A program made the position numbers and the translations under genes. A DNA stretch of 64,000 bases from Pomacea canaliculata. Taxonomy: Eukaryota > Mollusca > Gastropoda > Architaenioglossa > Ampullariidae. Numbering within the stretch: position 1 is the first letter of the stretch; each line of letters opens with the position of its first letter. The notes under the pieces are model-generated. The model did not search any database and was not told the origin of the DNA. It worked only from the letters and a program-made list of their open reading frames with translations. The DNA lies in the NCBI RefSeq assembly GCF_003073045.1, contig NC_037596.1, positions 27,502,392-27,566,391 on the forward strand, given 5' to 3'. Shown here one piece after another: positions 24,601 through 38,600 of this stretch.

Positions 24601-27600
24601 CACCACCCTGGCTGGAAGGCAGGGCTGGGGATTCTGGCATGGCACCGCACCCTCGCCAGTCCAGAGCACACCCTGGCTGGAAGCAGGGCTGGGGATTCTG
24701 GCATGGCACCGCACCCCGCCAGGTCCAGAGCACCACCCTGGCTGGAAGGCAGGGCTGGGGATTCTGGCATGGCACCGCACCCTCGCCAGGTCCAGAGCAC
24801 CACCCTGGCTGGAAGGCAGGGCTGGGGATTCTGGCATGGCACCGCACCCCTCGCCAGGTCCAGAGCACCACCCTGGCTGGAAGGCAGGGCTGGGATTCTG
24901 GCATGGCACCGCACCCTCGCCAGGTCCAGAGCACCACCCTGGCTGGAAGCAGGGCTGGGGATTCTGGCATGGCACCGCACCCCGCCAGGTCCAGAGCACC
25001 ACCCCTGGCTGGAAGGCAGGGCTGGGGATTTGGCATCGGGCACCGGCCAGGTCCAGGCACAGGCTGGGACCGCACCAGTAGCACCCACCCTGGCTGGAAG
25101 CAGGTCCAGCACCGCACCACCCTGGCTGGCAAGGCAGGGCTGGGGATTCTGGCATGGCACCGCACCCCGCCAGGTCAAGAGCACCACCCTGGCTGGAAGG
25201 CAGGCTGGGGATTCTGGCATGGCACCGCACCCCTCGCCAGGTCCAGAGCACCACCCTGGCTGGAAGGCAGGGCTGGGGACCCTCCAGTCCAGAGCACCCA
25301 CCCTGGCTGGAGGCTCTGGCATGGCACCGCACCCTCGCCAGGTCCAGAGCACACACCTGGCTGGAAGGCAGGGCTGGAAAGACAGGGCTGGGATTCTGGC
25401 ATGGCACCGCACCCCGCCAGGTCCAGAGCACCACCCTGGCTGGAAGACGGGTTCTGGCGGATTCTGGCACCGCATTCCCTCGCCAGGTCCAGAGCACCAC
25501 CCTGGCTGCAAGCAGGGCTGGGGATTCTGGCATGGCACCGCACCCTCGCCAGGTCCAGAGCACCACTGGCTGGAACAGGGCAGGCTGGGGATTCTGGCAT
25601 GGCACCGCACCCTCGCCAGGTCCAGAGCACCACCCTGGCTGGAAGGCAGGCTGGGGATTCTGGCATGGCACCGCACCCTCGCCAGTCCAGAGCACCACCC
25701 TGGCTGGAAGGGGGCAGGGCTGGGGATTCTGGCATGGCACCGCACCCTCGCCAGGTCCAGAGCACCACCCTGGCTGGAAAAGGCAGGGCTGGGGATTCTG
25801 GCATGGCACCGCACCCTCAGCCAGTCCAGAGCACACCCTGGCTGGAAGGCAGGGCTGGGGATTCTGGCATGGCACCGCACCCTCGCCAGGTCCAGAGCAC
25901 CACCCTGGCTGGAAGGCAGGGCTGAAGGCAGGGGGGATTCTGGCATGGCACCCGCACCCTCGCCAGGTCCAGAGCACCAACCTGGCTGGCTGGAAGGGCT
26001 GGGGATTCTGGCATGGCACCGCACCCTCGCCAGGTCCAGAGCACCACCCTGGCTGGAAGGCAGGCTGGGGATTCTGGCATGGCACCGCACCCTCGCCAGG
26101 TCCAGAGCACCACCCTGGCTGGAAGGCAGGGCTGGGGATTCTGGCATGGCAACCGCACCCTCGCCAGGTCCAGAGCACCACCCTGGCTGGAAGGCAGGGG
26201 GATCCCAGGTCTGGCATTGGGATGGCCCGCACCCTCGCCAGGTCCAGAGCACACCCTGGCTGGAAGGCAGGGCTGGGGATTCTGGCATGGCACCGCCACC
26301 CTCGCCAGGTCCAGAGCACCACCCTGGCTGGAAGGCAGGGCTGGGGATTCTGGCATGGCAACCCGCACCCCGCCAGGTCCAGAGCACCACCCTGGCTGAA
26401 GGCAGGGCTGGGGATTCTGGCATGGCACCGCACCCTCGCCAGGTCCAGAGCACCACCCTGGCTGAAGGAAGGGCTGGGGATTCTGGGCATGGCACCGCAC
26501 CACTCGCCAGGTCCAGAGCACCACCTGGCAACCACCCTGGCAAGCAGGGCTGGGGATTCTGCATGGCACCGCACCCTCGCCAGTCCAGAGCACCACCCTG
26601 GCTGGAAGGCAGGGCTGGGATTTCTAATGGCACGCCTCGCAGTCCAGAGCACCACCCTGGCTGGAAGCAGGCTGGGGATTCTGGCATGGCACCGCACCCT
26701 CGCAGGTCCAGAGCACCACCCTGGCTGGAAGGCAGGGCTGCGGATTCTGGCATGGCACCGCACCCTCGCCAGGTCCAGAGCACCACCCTGGCTGGAAGGC
26801 AGGGCTGGGGATTTCTGGCATGGCACCGCACCCTCGCAGGTCCAGAGCACCACCCTGGCTGGAAGGCAGGGCTGGGGGATTTCTGGCATGGCACCGCACC
26901 CTCGCCAGGTCAGAGCACCACCCTGGCTGGAGCAGGGCTGGGATTCTGGCCATGGCACCGCACCCTCGCCAGGTCCAGAGCACCACCCTGGCTGGAAGCA
27001 GGCGCTGGATTTCTGGCATGGCACCGCACCTCGCCAGGTCCCAGAGCACCACCCTGGCTGGAAGGCAGGGCTGGGGATTCTGGCATGGCACCGCACCCTC
27101 GCCAGTCCAGAGCACCACCCTGGCTGGAAGACAGGGCTTGGGATTCTGGCATGGCACCGCACCCCGCCAGGATCAGAGCACCACCCTGGCTGGAAGACAT
27201 GGCAGGGCTGGGATTCTGGCATGGCACCACCTCGCCAGGTCCAGAGCACCACCCTGGCTGGAAGGCAGGGCTGGGATTCTGGCATGGCACCACCGCACCC
27301 TCGCCAGGTCCAGAGCACCCTGGCACCCTGGCTGGAGCAGGGGCTGGGATTCTGGGCATGGCACTCGCACCCTCGCACCCTCCCAGGTCCAGAGCACCAC
27401 CCTGGCTGGAAGACAGGGCTGGGGATTCTCGGCATGGCACCGCACCCTCGCCAGGTCCAGCCACACCTGCTGCAAGACCACTGGGGTTCTGCATGCCCGC
27501 TGGAAGCACACCCTGGCAGGGCGGGGATTCTGGCATGGCAACCGCACCGCACCCCCGCCAGGTCAGACACACCCTGGCTGCAAGACAGGGCTGGCATTGG

Positions 27601-29160
27601 CACCGCACCCTCGCCAGGTCCAGAGCACCCACCCTGGCTGGAAGGCAGGGCTGAGGATTCTGGCATGGCACCGCACCCTCGCCAGGTCCAGAGCACCACC
27701 CTGGCTGTGAAGAAGCAGGGCTGGGGATTCTGGCATGGCACCGCCACCCTCGCCAGTCCAGAGCACCACCCTGGGGCGCTGGCACCGGAAGCAGGCTGGA
27801 GGGCATGGTCCAGGATTCTGGCATGGCACCGCACCCTCGCCAGGTCCAGAGCACCACTGGGATTCCTGGCTGGAAGACAGGGCTGGGGATTCTGCATGGC
27901 ACCGCACCCTCGCCAGGTCCAGAGCACCACCCGGCGAAGGCAGGGCTGGGGATTCTGGCATGGCACCGCACCCTCGCCAGGTCCAGAGCACCACCCTGGC
28001 TGGAAGCAGGGCTGGGATTCTGGCATGGCACCGCACCCTCGCCAGGTCCAGAGCACCACCCTGGCTGGAAGCAGGGCTGGGGATTCTGGCATGGCACCGC
28101 ACCCTCGCCAGGTCCAGAGCACCACCCTGGCTGGAAGGCAGGGCTGGGGATTCTGGCATGGCACCGCACCCTCGCCAGGTCCAAGAGCACCACCCTGGCT
28201 GGAAGGCAGGGCTGGGATTCTGGCATGGCACCGCACCCTCGCCAGGTCCAGAGCACCACCCTGGCTGGAAGCAGGGCTGGGGATTCTGGCATGGCACCGC
28301 ACCCTCGCCAGGTCCAGAGCACCACCCTGGCTGGAAGCAGGCTGGGGATTCTGGCATGGCACCGCACCCTCCCAGGTCCAGTCCAGCACCACGCTGGCTG
28401 GACCGCACCCTCGCCGGTCCACAGCCCACCCTGGCTGGGAAGGCAGGGGGAATTCTGGCATGGCACCGCCACCCTCGCCAGGTCCAGAGCCCACCCACAG
28501 ACAGGGCTGGCTGGACAGGGTGGGATTCTGGCATGGCACCGCACCTCGCCAGGTCCGCGCCCCCCCTGAAGCAGGGCTGGGGATCTGGCATGGCACCGCA
28601 CCCTCGCCAGGTTTCCAGAGCACCACTGGCTGGAAAGGGCTGGGATTCTGGTCCATGGCACTCTGGAAGCAGGGCAGTCCATGGCCCTGCACCACCGCAC
28701 CACTACCCGGTCCAGAGCACCCTGGCGAAGGCTTAGGTAGGGCTGGGATTCAGTTTCTGCACCCAACCCCGCTGCTCCAGAGCAGTACCCTGCACGGCAG
28801 ATAGGCTGGGGATTCTGGGCACCCATGCGAAATCCAAAGACACCCTGGCAATGGTGGACCAGCAGGGCTAGCGAAGGTTGCATAGCACCCTGGCTGGAAG
28901 GCAGGGCTTGGGGATTCTGGCCCTGACCCGAACGGCCGCCAGGTCCAGACACCACCCTGCTGAAGGCCTGGCGGCAGAGCACCACCTGCTGAAGGCCAGG
29001 TATTGATTCTGGCATGGGCACCGCACCCTAGAGTCGCCAGGTCCAGAGCACCACCCTGGCTGGAAGGCAGGGAATGGGGATCTGGGCTGGTGGAAGGCAG
29101 GGCTGGGGAGCAGGTTCCAGAGCAAGGCACCCTCGCCAGCTCCAGAGCACCCTGGCTGCG
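21650..29160 (+). repeat. 67-bp satellite, left block, heavily varied
   Basis: Tandem copies of a GC-rich (about 69%) unit containing CACCGCACCCTCGCCAGG, CCAGAGCACCACCC, TGGCTGGAAGGCAGGG and CTGGGGATTCTGGCATGG. By length this is roughly 110 copies. Units at 21.65-23.9 kb and after about 28.4 kb carry many small indels and some rearrangements; 24.4-28.4 kb is more regular. The variation is mostly one-base loss in G or C runs, with some partial units and insertions. Confidence 0.95.
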
Positions 29161-29680
29161 CACCGGAAAGGTGATGGGGATTCTGGCACCTTCCCGCCAG
29201 TCAAGAAGGCTGAATAGCTTGTTGGGGCTGTTTTGGGATTGTGGATTCTGGCATGGCAGCAACCTCATTCACCCCCGCCTAGAGTGGGATGTTATTGCTG
29301 GTTGGCTTCAGAGCAAACTGTGGTGTTGTTGTCACCCGAGGCACTGGGGATTCGTTGGCATGGCACCAGCACCCCCGCCAGGGTTCCAGATTTCAGAGCA
29401 CCAACCCTGGCTGGATGTGTCGCTTTAGGCAGGGCTGGGGTCTGGGCCTTCGCCAGCTGGCCATGGCAGGATGGTGACACGCACCCCGCAGGTCCAGAGT
29501 CACCACCGCAGAGGATAAGAACAAGTGTCGCAAACGTACTACGACAACAGCAGAATAACCGATTATAATACACATGCTACCGCATATTAACAACAAACCC
29601 CACAACAAACACAATATAGAAACGCTAGGAGACAAGAGAGATGGGATTCGCGAATGGTCAAAAACCAACTCGCCAGGTCA
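29160..29680. other. Break between the two satellite blocks
   Basis: The satellite decays into scattered pieces (for example GCACCCCCGCCAGG near 29370) mixed with unrelated sequence. About 29510-29650 is AT-richer and lacks the repeat. It may be a degenerate array edge, an insertion, or an assembly join between two arrays. Confidence 0.6.
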
Positions 29681-32600
29681 GAGCACCACCTGGCTGGGGA
29701 ATTCAGGCTGGCAACCGCATCCCTCAAGCACGCACTGTGGATAACAGGATGGGATTCTGGCATGGCACCTCTGCTGAAGACAGGGCTGATTCGGCGCACT
29801 GCACCTCGCAGCCAGAGCACACCGCCAGTGACCCTCAGCCAGTCTGGTGGAAGGCAGGGCGGCATTCTGGCATGAAGACAGCACCGATCTGCAAAAACCT
29901 GCACCCTCTGGCATTGAAGCAGGGCACCTGGGGACCGGCGGAAGCAGATGGACCGCACCCTCGCCAGGTCAGAGCACCACCCAACTGAAGGCGGAAACAG
30001 GATGGGATTTCTGGCATGGCACCCGTCCGCCAGGCAGGGCTGGGATTCTGGCATGGGGGCACCGCACCCTCTCCAGTCCAGAGCACCACCCTGGCTGGAA
30101 ACCAGGCAGGGCTGGGGATTCTGGCATGCCCGCACCCTGCGCCAGGTCCAGAGCAACCACCTGGCTGGAGCAGGCAGGGCATTCTGGCATCGAGCACGCA
30201 CCCTCGGCCAGGTCCAGAGCACCACCTGCTGGAAGGCAGGGCGGGATTCTGGCATGGCACCGCACCCTCGCAGTCAGCACCACCCTGGCTGGAAGGCAGG
30301 CTGGGGATCGGCATGGCACCGCACCCTCGCCAGTCCAGAGCACCACCTGGCAGCAGGCTGGGATTCTGGCATGGCACGCACCCACCAGGTCCAGTCCAGC
30401 ACCACCCTGCTGGAAGGCAGGGGGGATTCTGGCATGGCACCGCACCCCGCACAGGTCCAGAGCACCACCCTGCTGGAAGCATGGGGATTCTGGACATGGC
30501 ACCGCACCCTCGCCAGTCCAGAGCACCACCCTGGCTGGAAGCAGGCCTGGGATTCTGGCATGGCACCGCACCCTCGCCAGGTCCAGAGCACCACCCTGGC
30601 TGAAGGCAGGGCTGGGGATTCTGGCATGGCACCGCACCCTCGCCAGGTCCAGAGCACCACCCTGGCGAAGGCATGGGATTCTGCATGCACCGCACCCTCG
30701 CCAGGTCCAGAGCACCACCCTGCTGGAAGGCAGGGCTGGGATTCTGGCATGCACCGCACCCTCGCAGTCCAGAGCACCACCCTGGCTGAAGCAGGGCTGG
30801 GATTCTGGCATGGCACCGCCCTCGCCAGGTCCAGACACCACCCTGGCTGGAAGCAGGGCTGGGATTCTGGCATGGCACCGCACCCTCGCCAGGTCCAGAG
30901 CACCACCCTGGCTGGAAGGCAGGGCTGGGGATTCTGGCATGCACCGCACCCTCGCCAGGTCCAGAGCACCACCCTGGCTGGAAGGCAGGGCTGGGGATTC
31001 TGGCATGGCACCGCACCCTCGCCAGGTCCAGAGCACCACCCTGGCTGAAGGCAGGGCTGGGATCTGCATGGCACCGCACCCTCGCCAGGTCCAGAGCACC
31101 ACCCTGGCTGGAAGGCAGGGCTGGGGATTCTGGCATGGCACCGCACCCTCGCCAGTCCAGAGCACCACCCTGGCTGGAAGGCAGGGCTGGGGATTCTGGC
31201 ATGCACCGCACCCTCGCCAGGTCCAGAGCACGCACCCTGGCTGGAAGGCAGGGCTGGGATTCTGGCATGGCACCGCACCCTCGCCAGGTCCAGAGCACCA
31301 CCCTGGCTGGAAGGCAGGGCTGGGGATTCTGGCATGGCACCGCACCCTCGCCAGGTCCAGAGCACCACCTGGCTGCGAAGCAGGGCTGGGGATTCTGGCA
31401 TGGCACCGCACCCCCCCGCCAGGTCCAGAGCACCACCCTGGCTGAAGGCAGGCTGGGGATTCTGGCATGGCACCGCACCCTCGCCAGGTCCAGAGCACCA
31501 CCCTGGCTGGAAGGCAGGGCTGGGGATTCTGGCATGGCACCGCACCCTCGCCAGGTCCAGAGCACCACCCTGGCTGGAAGGCAGGGCTGGGATTCTGGCA
31601 TGGCACCGCACCCTCGCCAGGTCCAGAGCACCACCCTGGCTGGAAGGCAGGGCTGGGGATTCTGGCATGGCACCGCACCCTCGCCAGGTCCAGAGCACCA
31701 CCCTGGCTGGAAGGCAGGGCTGGGGATTCTGGCATGGCACCGCACCCTCGCCAGGTCCAGAGCACCACCCTGGCTGGAAGGCAGGGCTGGGGATTCTGGC
31801 ATGGCACCGCACCCTCGCCAGGTCCAGAGCACCACCCTGGCTGGAAGGCAGGGCTGGGATTCTGGCATGGCACCGCACCCCTCGCCAGTCCAGAGCACCA
31901 CCCTGGCTGGAAGGCAGGGCTGGGGATTCTGGCATGGCACCGCACCCCTGCCAGGTCAGAGCACCACCCTGGCTGAAGGCAGGGCTGGGGATTCTGGCAT
32001 GGCACCGCACCCTCGCCAGGTCCAGAGCACCACCTGGCTGGAGAAGGCAGGCTGGGGATTCTGGCATGGCACCCGCACCCTCGCAGGTCCAGAGCACCCA
32101 CCTGGCTGGAAGGCAGGGCTGGGGATTCTGGCATGGCACCGCACCCCTCGCCAGGTCCAGAGCACCACCTGCTGGAAGGCAGGGCTGGGATTCTGGCATG
32201 GCACCGCACCCTCGCCAGGTCCAGAGCACCACCCCTGGCTGGAAGCAGGGCTGGGATTCTGGCATGGCACCGCACCCATCGCCAGGTCCAGAGCACCACC
32301 CTGCTGGAAGGCAGGGCTGGGGATTCTGGCATGCACCGCACCCTCGCCAGGTCCAGAGCACCACCCTGGCTGGAAGGCAGGGCTGGGGATTCTGGCATGG
32401 CACCGCCACCTCGCCAGGTCCAGAGCACCACCCTGGCTGGAAGGCAGGGCTGGGGATTCTGGCATGGCACCGCACCCTCGCCAGGTCCAGAGCACCACCC
32501 TGGCTGGAAAGGCAGGGCTGCTGGGATTCTGGCATGGCACCGCACCCTCGCCAGGTCCAGAGCACCACCCTGGAAGGCAGGGTGGAGCACCGGCACTCGC

Positions 32601-35600
32601 AGTCCCAAGGCACCACCCTGGCTGGAAGGCAGGGCTGGATTCTGGCATGGCCCCACCCGCAGTCCAGAAGCACACAACCTGGCTGGAAGGCAGGGCTGGG
32701 ATTCTGGCATGGCACCGCACCCTCGCCAGGTCCAGAGCACCACCCTGGCTGGAAGACAGGGCTGGGGATTCTGGCATGGCACCCACCCTCGCAGGTCCAG
32801 AGCACCACCCCTGGCTGGAAGCAGGGCTGGGATTCTGGCATGGCACCGCACCCTCGCCAGGTCCAGAGCACCACCCTGGCTGGAAGGCAGGGCGGGATTC
32901 TGGCATGGCACCGCACCCTCGCCAGGTCCAGAGCACCACCCTGGCTGGAAGCAGGGCTGGGATCTGGCATGGCACCGCACCCTCGCCAGGTCCAGAGCAC
33001 CACCCTGGCTGAAGGCAGGGCTGGGATTCTGCATGGCACCGCACCCTCGCCAGGTCCAGAGCACCACCCTGGCTCAGGGCTGGGGATTCTGGCATGGCAC
33101 CGCACCCTCGCCAGGTCCAGAGCACCACCCTGGCTGGAACAGGGCTGGGGATTCTGGCATGGCACCGCACCCTCGCCAGGTCCAGAGCACCACCCTGGCT
33201 GGAAGGCAGGGCTGGGGATTCTGGCATGCACCGCACCCTCGCCAGTCCAGAGCACCACCCTGGCTGGAAGGCAGGGCTGGGATTCTGCATGGCACCGCAC
33301 CCTCGCCAGTCAGAGCACCACCCTGGCTGGAGGCAGGGCTGGGGATTCTGGCATGGCACCGCACCCTCGCCAGGTCAGAGCACCACCCTGGCTGGAAGGC
33401 AGGGGCTGGATTCTGCATGGCACCGCACCCTCGCCAGGTCCGAGCACCACCCCTGGCTGGAAGGCAGGGCTGGGGATTCTGGCATGGCACTCACCCTCGC
33501 CAGGTCCAGAGCACCACCCTGGCTGAAGCAGGGCTGGGGATTCTGCATGGCAACCGCACCCTCGCCATCCAGAGCACACCCTGCTGGAAGGCAGGGCTGG
33601 GGATTCTGGCATGGCACCGCACCCTCGCCAGGTCCAGAGCACCACCCTGGCTGGAAGGCAGGGCTGGGGATTCTGCATGGCACCGCACCCTCGCCAGGTC
33701 CAGAGCACCACCCTGGCCAGGGCTGGGGATTCTGGCATGGCACCGCACCCTCGCCAGGTCCAGAGCACCACCCTGGCTGGAAGCAGGGCTGGGGATTCTG
33801 GCATGGCACCGCACCCTCGCCAGGTCCAGAGCACCACCCTGGCTGGAAGGCAGGGCTGGGATTCTGCATGGCACCGCACCCTCGCCAGGTCCAGAGCACC
33901 ACCCTGGCTGGAAGGCAGGGCTGGGGATTCTGCATGGCACCGCACCCTCGCCAGGTCAGAGCACCACCCTGGCTGGAAGGCAGGGCTGGGATTCTGGCAT
34001 GCACCGCCACCCTCGCCAGGTCCAGAGCACCACCCTGGGCTGGAAGGCAGGGCTGGGGATTCTGGCATGGCACCGCACCCTCGCCAGGTCCAGAGCACCA
34101 CCCTGGCTGGAAGGCAGGGCTGGGGATTCTGGCATGGCACCGCACCCTCGCCAGGTCCAGAGCACCACACCTGGGCTGGAAGCCAGGGCTGGGATTCTGG
34201 CATGGCACCGCACCCTCGCCAGGTCCAGAGCACCACCCTGGCTGGAAGGCAGGGCTGGGGATTCTGGCATGGCACCGCACCCTCGCCAGGTCCAGAGCAC
34301 ACCCTGGCTGGAAGGCAGGGCTGGGGATTCTGGCATGGCACCGCACCCTCGCCAGGTCCAGAGCACCACCCTGGCTGGAAGGCAGGGCTGGGGATTCTGC
34401 ATGGCACCGCACCTCGCCAGGTCCAGAGCACCACCCTGGCTGGCTGGGGGCCAGGTCCAGGGCTGGGATTCTGGCATGCACCGCACCCTCGCCAGGTCCA
34501 GAGCACCACCCTGGCTGGAAGGCAGGGCTGGGGATTCTGGCATGGCACCGCACCCTCGCCAGGTCCAGAGCACCACCCTGGCTGGAAGGCAGGGCTGGGA
34601 TTCTGGCATGGCACCGCACCCTCGCCAGGTCCAGAGCACCACCCTGGCTGGAAGCAGGGCTGGGATTCTGGCATGGCACCGCACCTCGCCAGGTCCAGAG
34701 CACCACCCTGGCTGGAAGGCAGGGCTGGGATTCTGGCATGGCACCGCACCCTCGCCAGGTCCAGAGCACCACCCTGGCTGGAAGGCAGGGCTGGGGATTC
34801 TGGCATGGCACCGCACCCTCGCCAGGTCCAGAGCACCACCCTGGGCTGGAAGGCAGGGCTGGGGATTCTGGCATGGCACCGCACCCTCGCCAGGTCCAGA
34901 GCACCACCTGGCTGGAAGGCAGGGCTGGGGATTCTGGCATGGCACCGCACCCTCGCCAGGTCCAGAGCACCACCCTGGCTGGAAGGCAGGGCTGGGGATT
35001 CTGGCATGCACCGCACCCTCGCCAGGTCCAGAGCACCACCCTGGCTGGAAGGCAGGGCTGGATTCTGGCATGGCACCGCACCCTCGCCAGGTCCAGAGCA
35101 CCCACCCTGGCTGGAAGGCCAGGGCTGGGGATTCTGGCATGGCACCGCACCCTCGCCAGGTCCAGAGCACCACCCTGGCCAGGGCCTGGGATTCTGCATG
35201 GCACCGCACCCTCGCCAGGTCCAGAGCACCACCCTGGCTGGAAGGCAGGGCTGGGGATTCTGGCATGCACCGCACCCTCGCCAGGTCCAGAGCACCACCC
35301 TGGCTGGAAGGCAGGGCTGGGGATTCTGGCATGGCACCGCACCCTCGCCAGGTCCAGAGCACCACCCTGGCTGGAAGGCAGGGCTGGGGATTCTGGCATG
35401 CACCGCACCCTCGCCAGTCCAGAGCACCACCCTGGCTGGAAGGCAGGGCTGGGGATTCTGGCATGGCACCGCACCCTCGCCAGGTCCAGAGCACCACCCT
35501 GGCTGGAAGGCAGGGCGGGATTCTGGCATGGCACCGCACCCTCGCCAGGTCCAGAGCACCACCCTGGCTGGAAGGCAGGGCTGGGATTCTGGCATGCACC

Positions 35601-38600
35601 GCACCCTCGCCAGGTCCAGAGGCACCACCCTGGCTGGAAGGCAGGGCTGGGGATTCTGGCATGGCACCGCACCCTCGCCAGGTCCAGAGCACCACCCTGG
35701 CTGGAAGGCAGGGCTGGGATTCTGGCATGCACCGCACCTCGCCAGGTCCAGAGCACCACCCTGGCTGAAGGCAGGGCTGGATCTGGCATGGCACCGCACC
35801 CTCGCCAGTTCCAGAGCACCACCCTGGCTCGGAAGGCAGGGCTGGGATCTCTGGCATGGCACCGCACCCCTCGCCAGGGTCCAGAGCACCACCCTGGCTG
35901 GAAGCAGGGCTGGGGATTCTGGCATGGCACCGCACCCTCGCCAGGTCCAGAGCACCACCCTGGCTGGAAGGCAGGGCTGGGGATTCTGGCATGGCACCGC
36001 ACCCTCGCCAGGTCCAGAGCACCACCCTGGCTGGAAGGCAGGGCTGGGGATTCTGGCAGCACCGCACCCTCGCCAGGTCCAGAGCACCACCCTGGCTGGA
36101 AGCAGGGCTGGGGATTCTGGCATGGCACCGCACCCTCGCCAGGTCCAGAGCACCACCCTGGCTGGAAGGCAGGCTGGGGATTCTGGCATGGCACCGCACC
36201 CTCGCCAGGTCCAGAGCACCACCCTGGCTGGAAGGCAGGGCTGGGGATTCTGGCATGGCACCGCACCCTCGCCAGGTCCAGAGCACCACCCTGGCTGGAA
36301 GGCAGGGCTGGGGATTCTGGCATGGCACCGCACCCTCGCCAGGTCCAGAGCACCACCCTGGCTGGAAGGCAGGGCTGGGGATTCTGGCATGGCACCGCAC
36401 CCTCGCCAGGTCCAGAGCACCACCCTGGCTGGAAGGCAGGGCTGGGGATTCTGGCATGGCACCGCACCCTCGCCAGGTCCAGAGCACCACCCTGGCTGGA
36501 AGGCAGGGCTGGGGATTCTGGCATGGCACCGCACCCTCGCCAGGTCCAGAGCACCACCCTGGCTGGAAGGCAGGGCTGGGGATTCTGGCATGGCACCGCA
36601 CCCTCGCCAGGTCCAGAGCACCACCCTGGCTGGAAGGCAGGGCTGGGGATTCTGGCATGGCACCGCACCCTCGCCAGGTCCAGAGCACCACCCTGGCTGG
36701 AAGGCAGGGCTGGGGATTCTGGCATGGCACCGCACCCTCGCCAGGTCCAGAGCACCACCCTGGCTGGAAGCAGGGCTGGGGATTCTGGCATGGCACCGCA
36801 CCCTCGCCAGGTCCAGAGCACCACCCTGGCTGGAAGGCAGGGCTGGGGATTCTGGCATGGCACCGCACCCTCGCCAGGTCCAGAGCACCACCCTGGCTGG
36901 AAGGCAGGCTGGGGATTCTGGCATGGCACCGCACCCTCGCCAGGTCCAGAGCACCACCCTGGCTGGAAGGCAGGGCTGGGGATTCTGGCATGGCACCGCA
37001 CCCTCGCCAGGTCCAGAGCACCACCCTGGCTGGAAGGCAGGGCTGGGGATTCTGGCATGGCACCGCACCCTCGCCAGGTCCAGAGCACCACCCTGGCTGG
37101 AAGGCAGGGCTGGGGATTCTGGCATGCACCGCACCCTCGCCAGGTCCAGAGCACCACCCTGGCTGGAAGGCAGGGCTGGGATTCTGGCATGGCACCGCAC
37201 CCTCGCCAGGTCCAGAGCACCACCCTGGCTGGAAGGCAGGGCTGGGGATTCTGGCATGGCACCGCACCCTCGCCAGGTCCAGAGCACCACCCTGGCTGGA
37301 AGGCAGGGCTGGGGATTCTGGCATGGCACCGCACCCTCGCCAGGTCCAGAGCACCACCCTGGCTGGAAGGCAGGGCTGGGGATTCTGGCATGGCACCGCA
37401 CCCTCGCCAGGTCCAGAGCACCACCCTGGCTGGAAGGCAGGGCTGGGGATTCTGGCATGGCACCGCACCCTCGCCAGGTCCAGAGCACCACCCTGGCTGG
37501 AAGGCAGGGCTGGGGATTCTGGCATGGCACCGCACCCTCGCCAGGTCCAGAGCACCACCCTGGCTGGAAGGCAGGGCTGGGGATTCTGGCATGGCACCGC
37601 ACCCTCGCCAGGTCCAGAGCACCACCCTGGCTGGAAGGCAGGGCTGGGGATTCTGGCATGGCACCGCACCCTCGCCAGGTCCAGAGCACCACCCTGGCTG
37701 GAAGGCAGGGCTGGGATTCTGGCATGGCACCGCACCCTCGCCAGGTCCAGAGCACCACCCTGGCTGGAAGGCAGGGCTGGGGATTCTGGCATGGCACCGC
37801 ACCCTCGCCAGGTCCAGAGCACCACCCTGGCTGGAAGGCAGGGCTGGGATTCTGGCATGGCACCGCACCCTCGCCAGGTCCAGAGCACCACCCTGGCTGG
37901 AAGGCAGGGCTGGGGATTCTGGCATGGCACCGCACCCTCGCCAGGTCCAGAGCACCACCCTGGCTGGAAGGCAGGGCTGGGGATTCTGGCATGGCACCGC
38001 ACCCTCGCCAGGTCCAGAGCACCACCCTGGCTGGAAGGCAGGGCTGGGGATTCTGGCATGGCACCGCACCCTCGCCAGGTCCAGAGCACCACCCTGGCTG
38101 GAAGGCAGGGCTGGGGATTCTGGCATGGCACCGCACCCTCGCCAGGTCCAGAGCACCACCCTGGCTGGAAGGCAGGGCTGGGGATTCTGGCATGGCACCG
38201 CACCCTCGCCAGGTCCAGAGCACCACCCTGGCTGGAAGCAGGGCTGGGGATTCTGGCATGGCACCGCACCCTCGCCAGTCCAGAGCACCACCCTGGCTGG
38301 AAGGCAGGGCTGGGGATTCTGGCATGGCACCGCACCCTCGCCAGGTCCAGAGCACCACCCTGGCTGGAAGGCAGGGCTGGGGATTCTGGCATGGCACCGC
38401 ACCCTCGCCAGGTCCAGAGCACCACCCTGGCTGGAAGGCAGGGCTGGGGATTCTGGCATGGCACCGCACCCTCGCCAGGTCCAGAGCACCACCCTGGCTG
38501 GAAGGCAGGGCTGGGGATTCTGGCATGGCACCGCACCCTCGCCAGGTCCAGAGCACCACCTGGCTGGAAGGCAGGGCTGGGGATTCTGGCATGGCACCGC

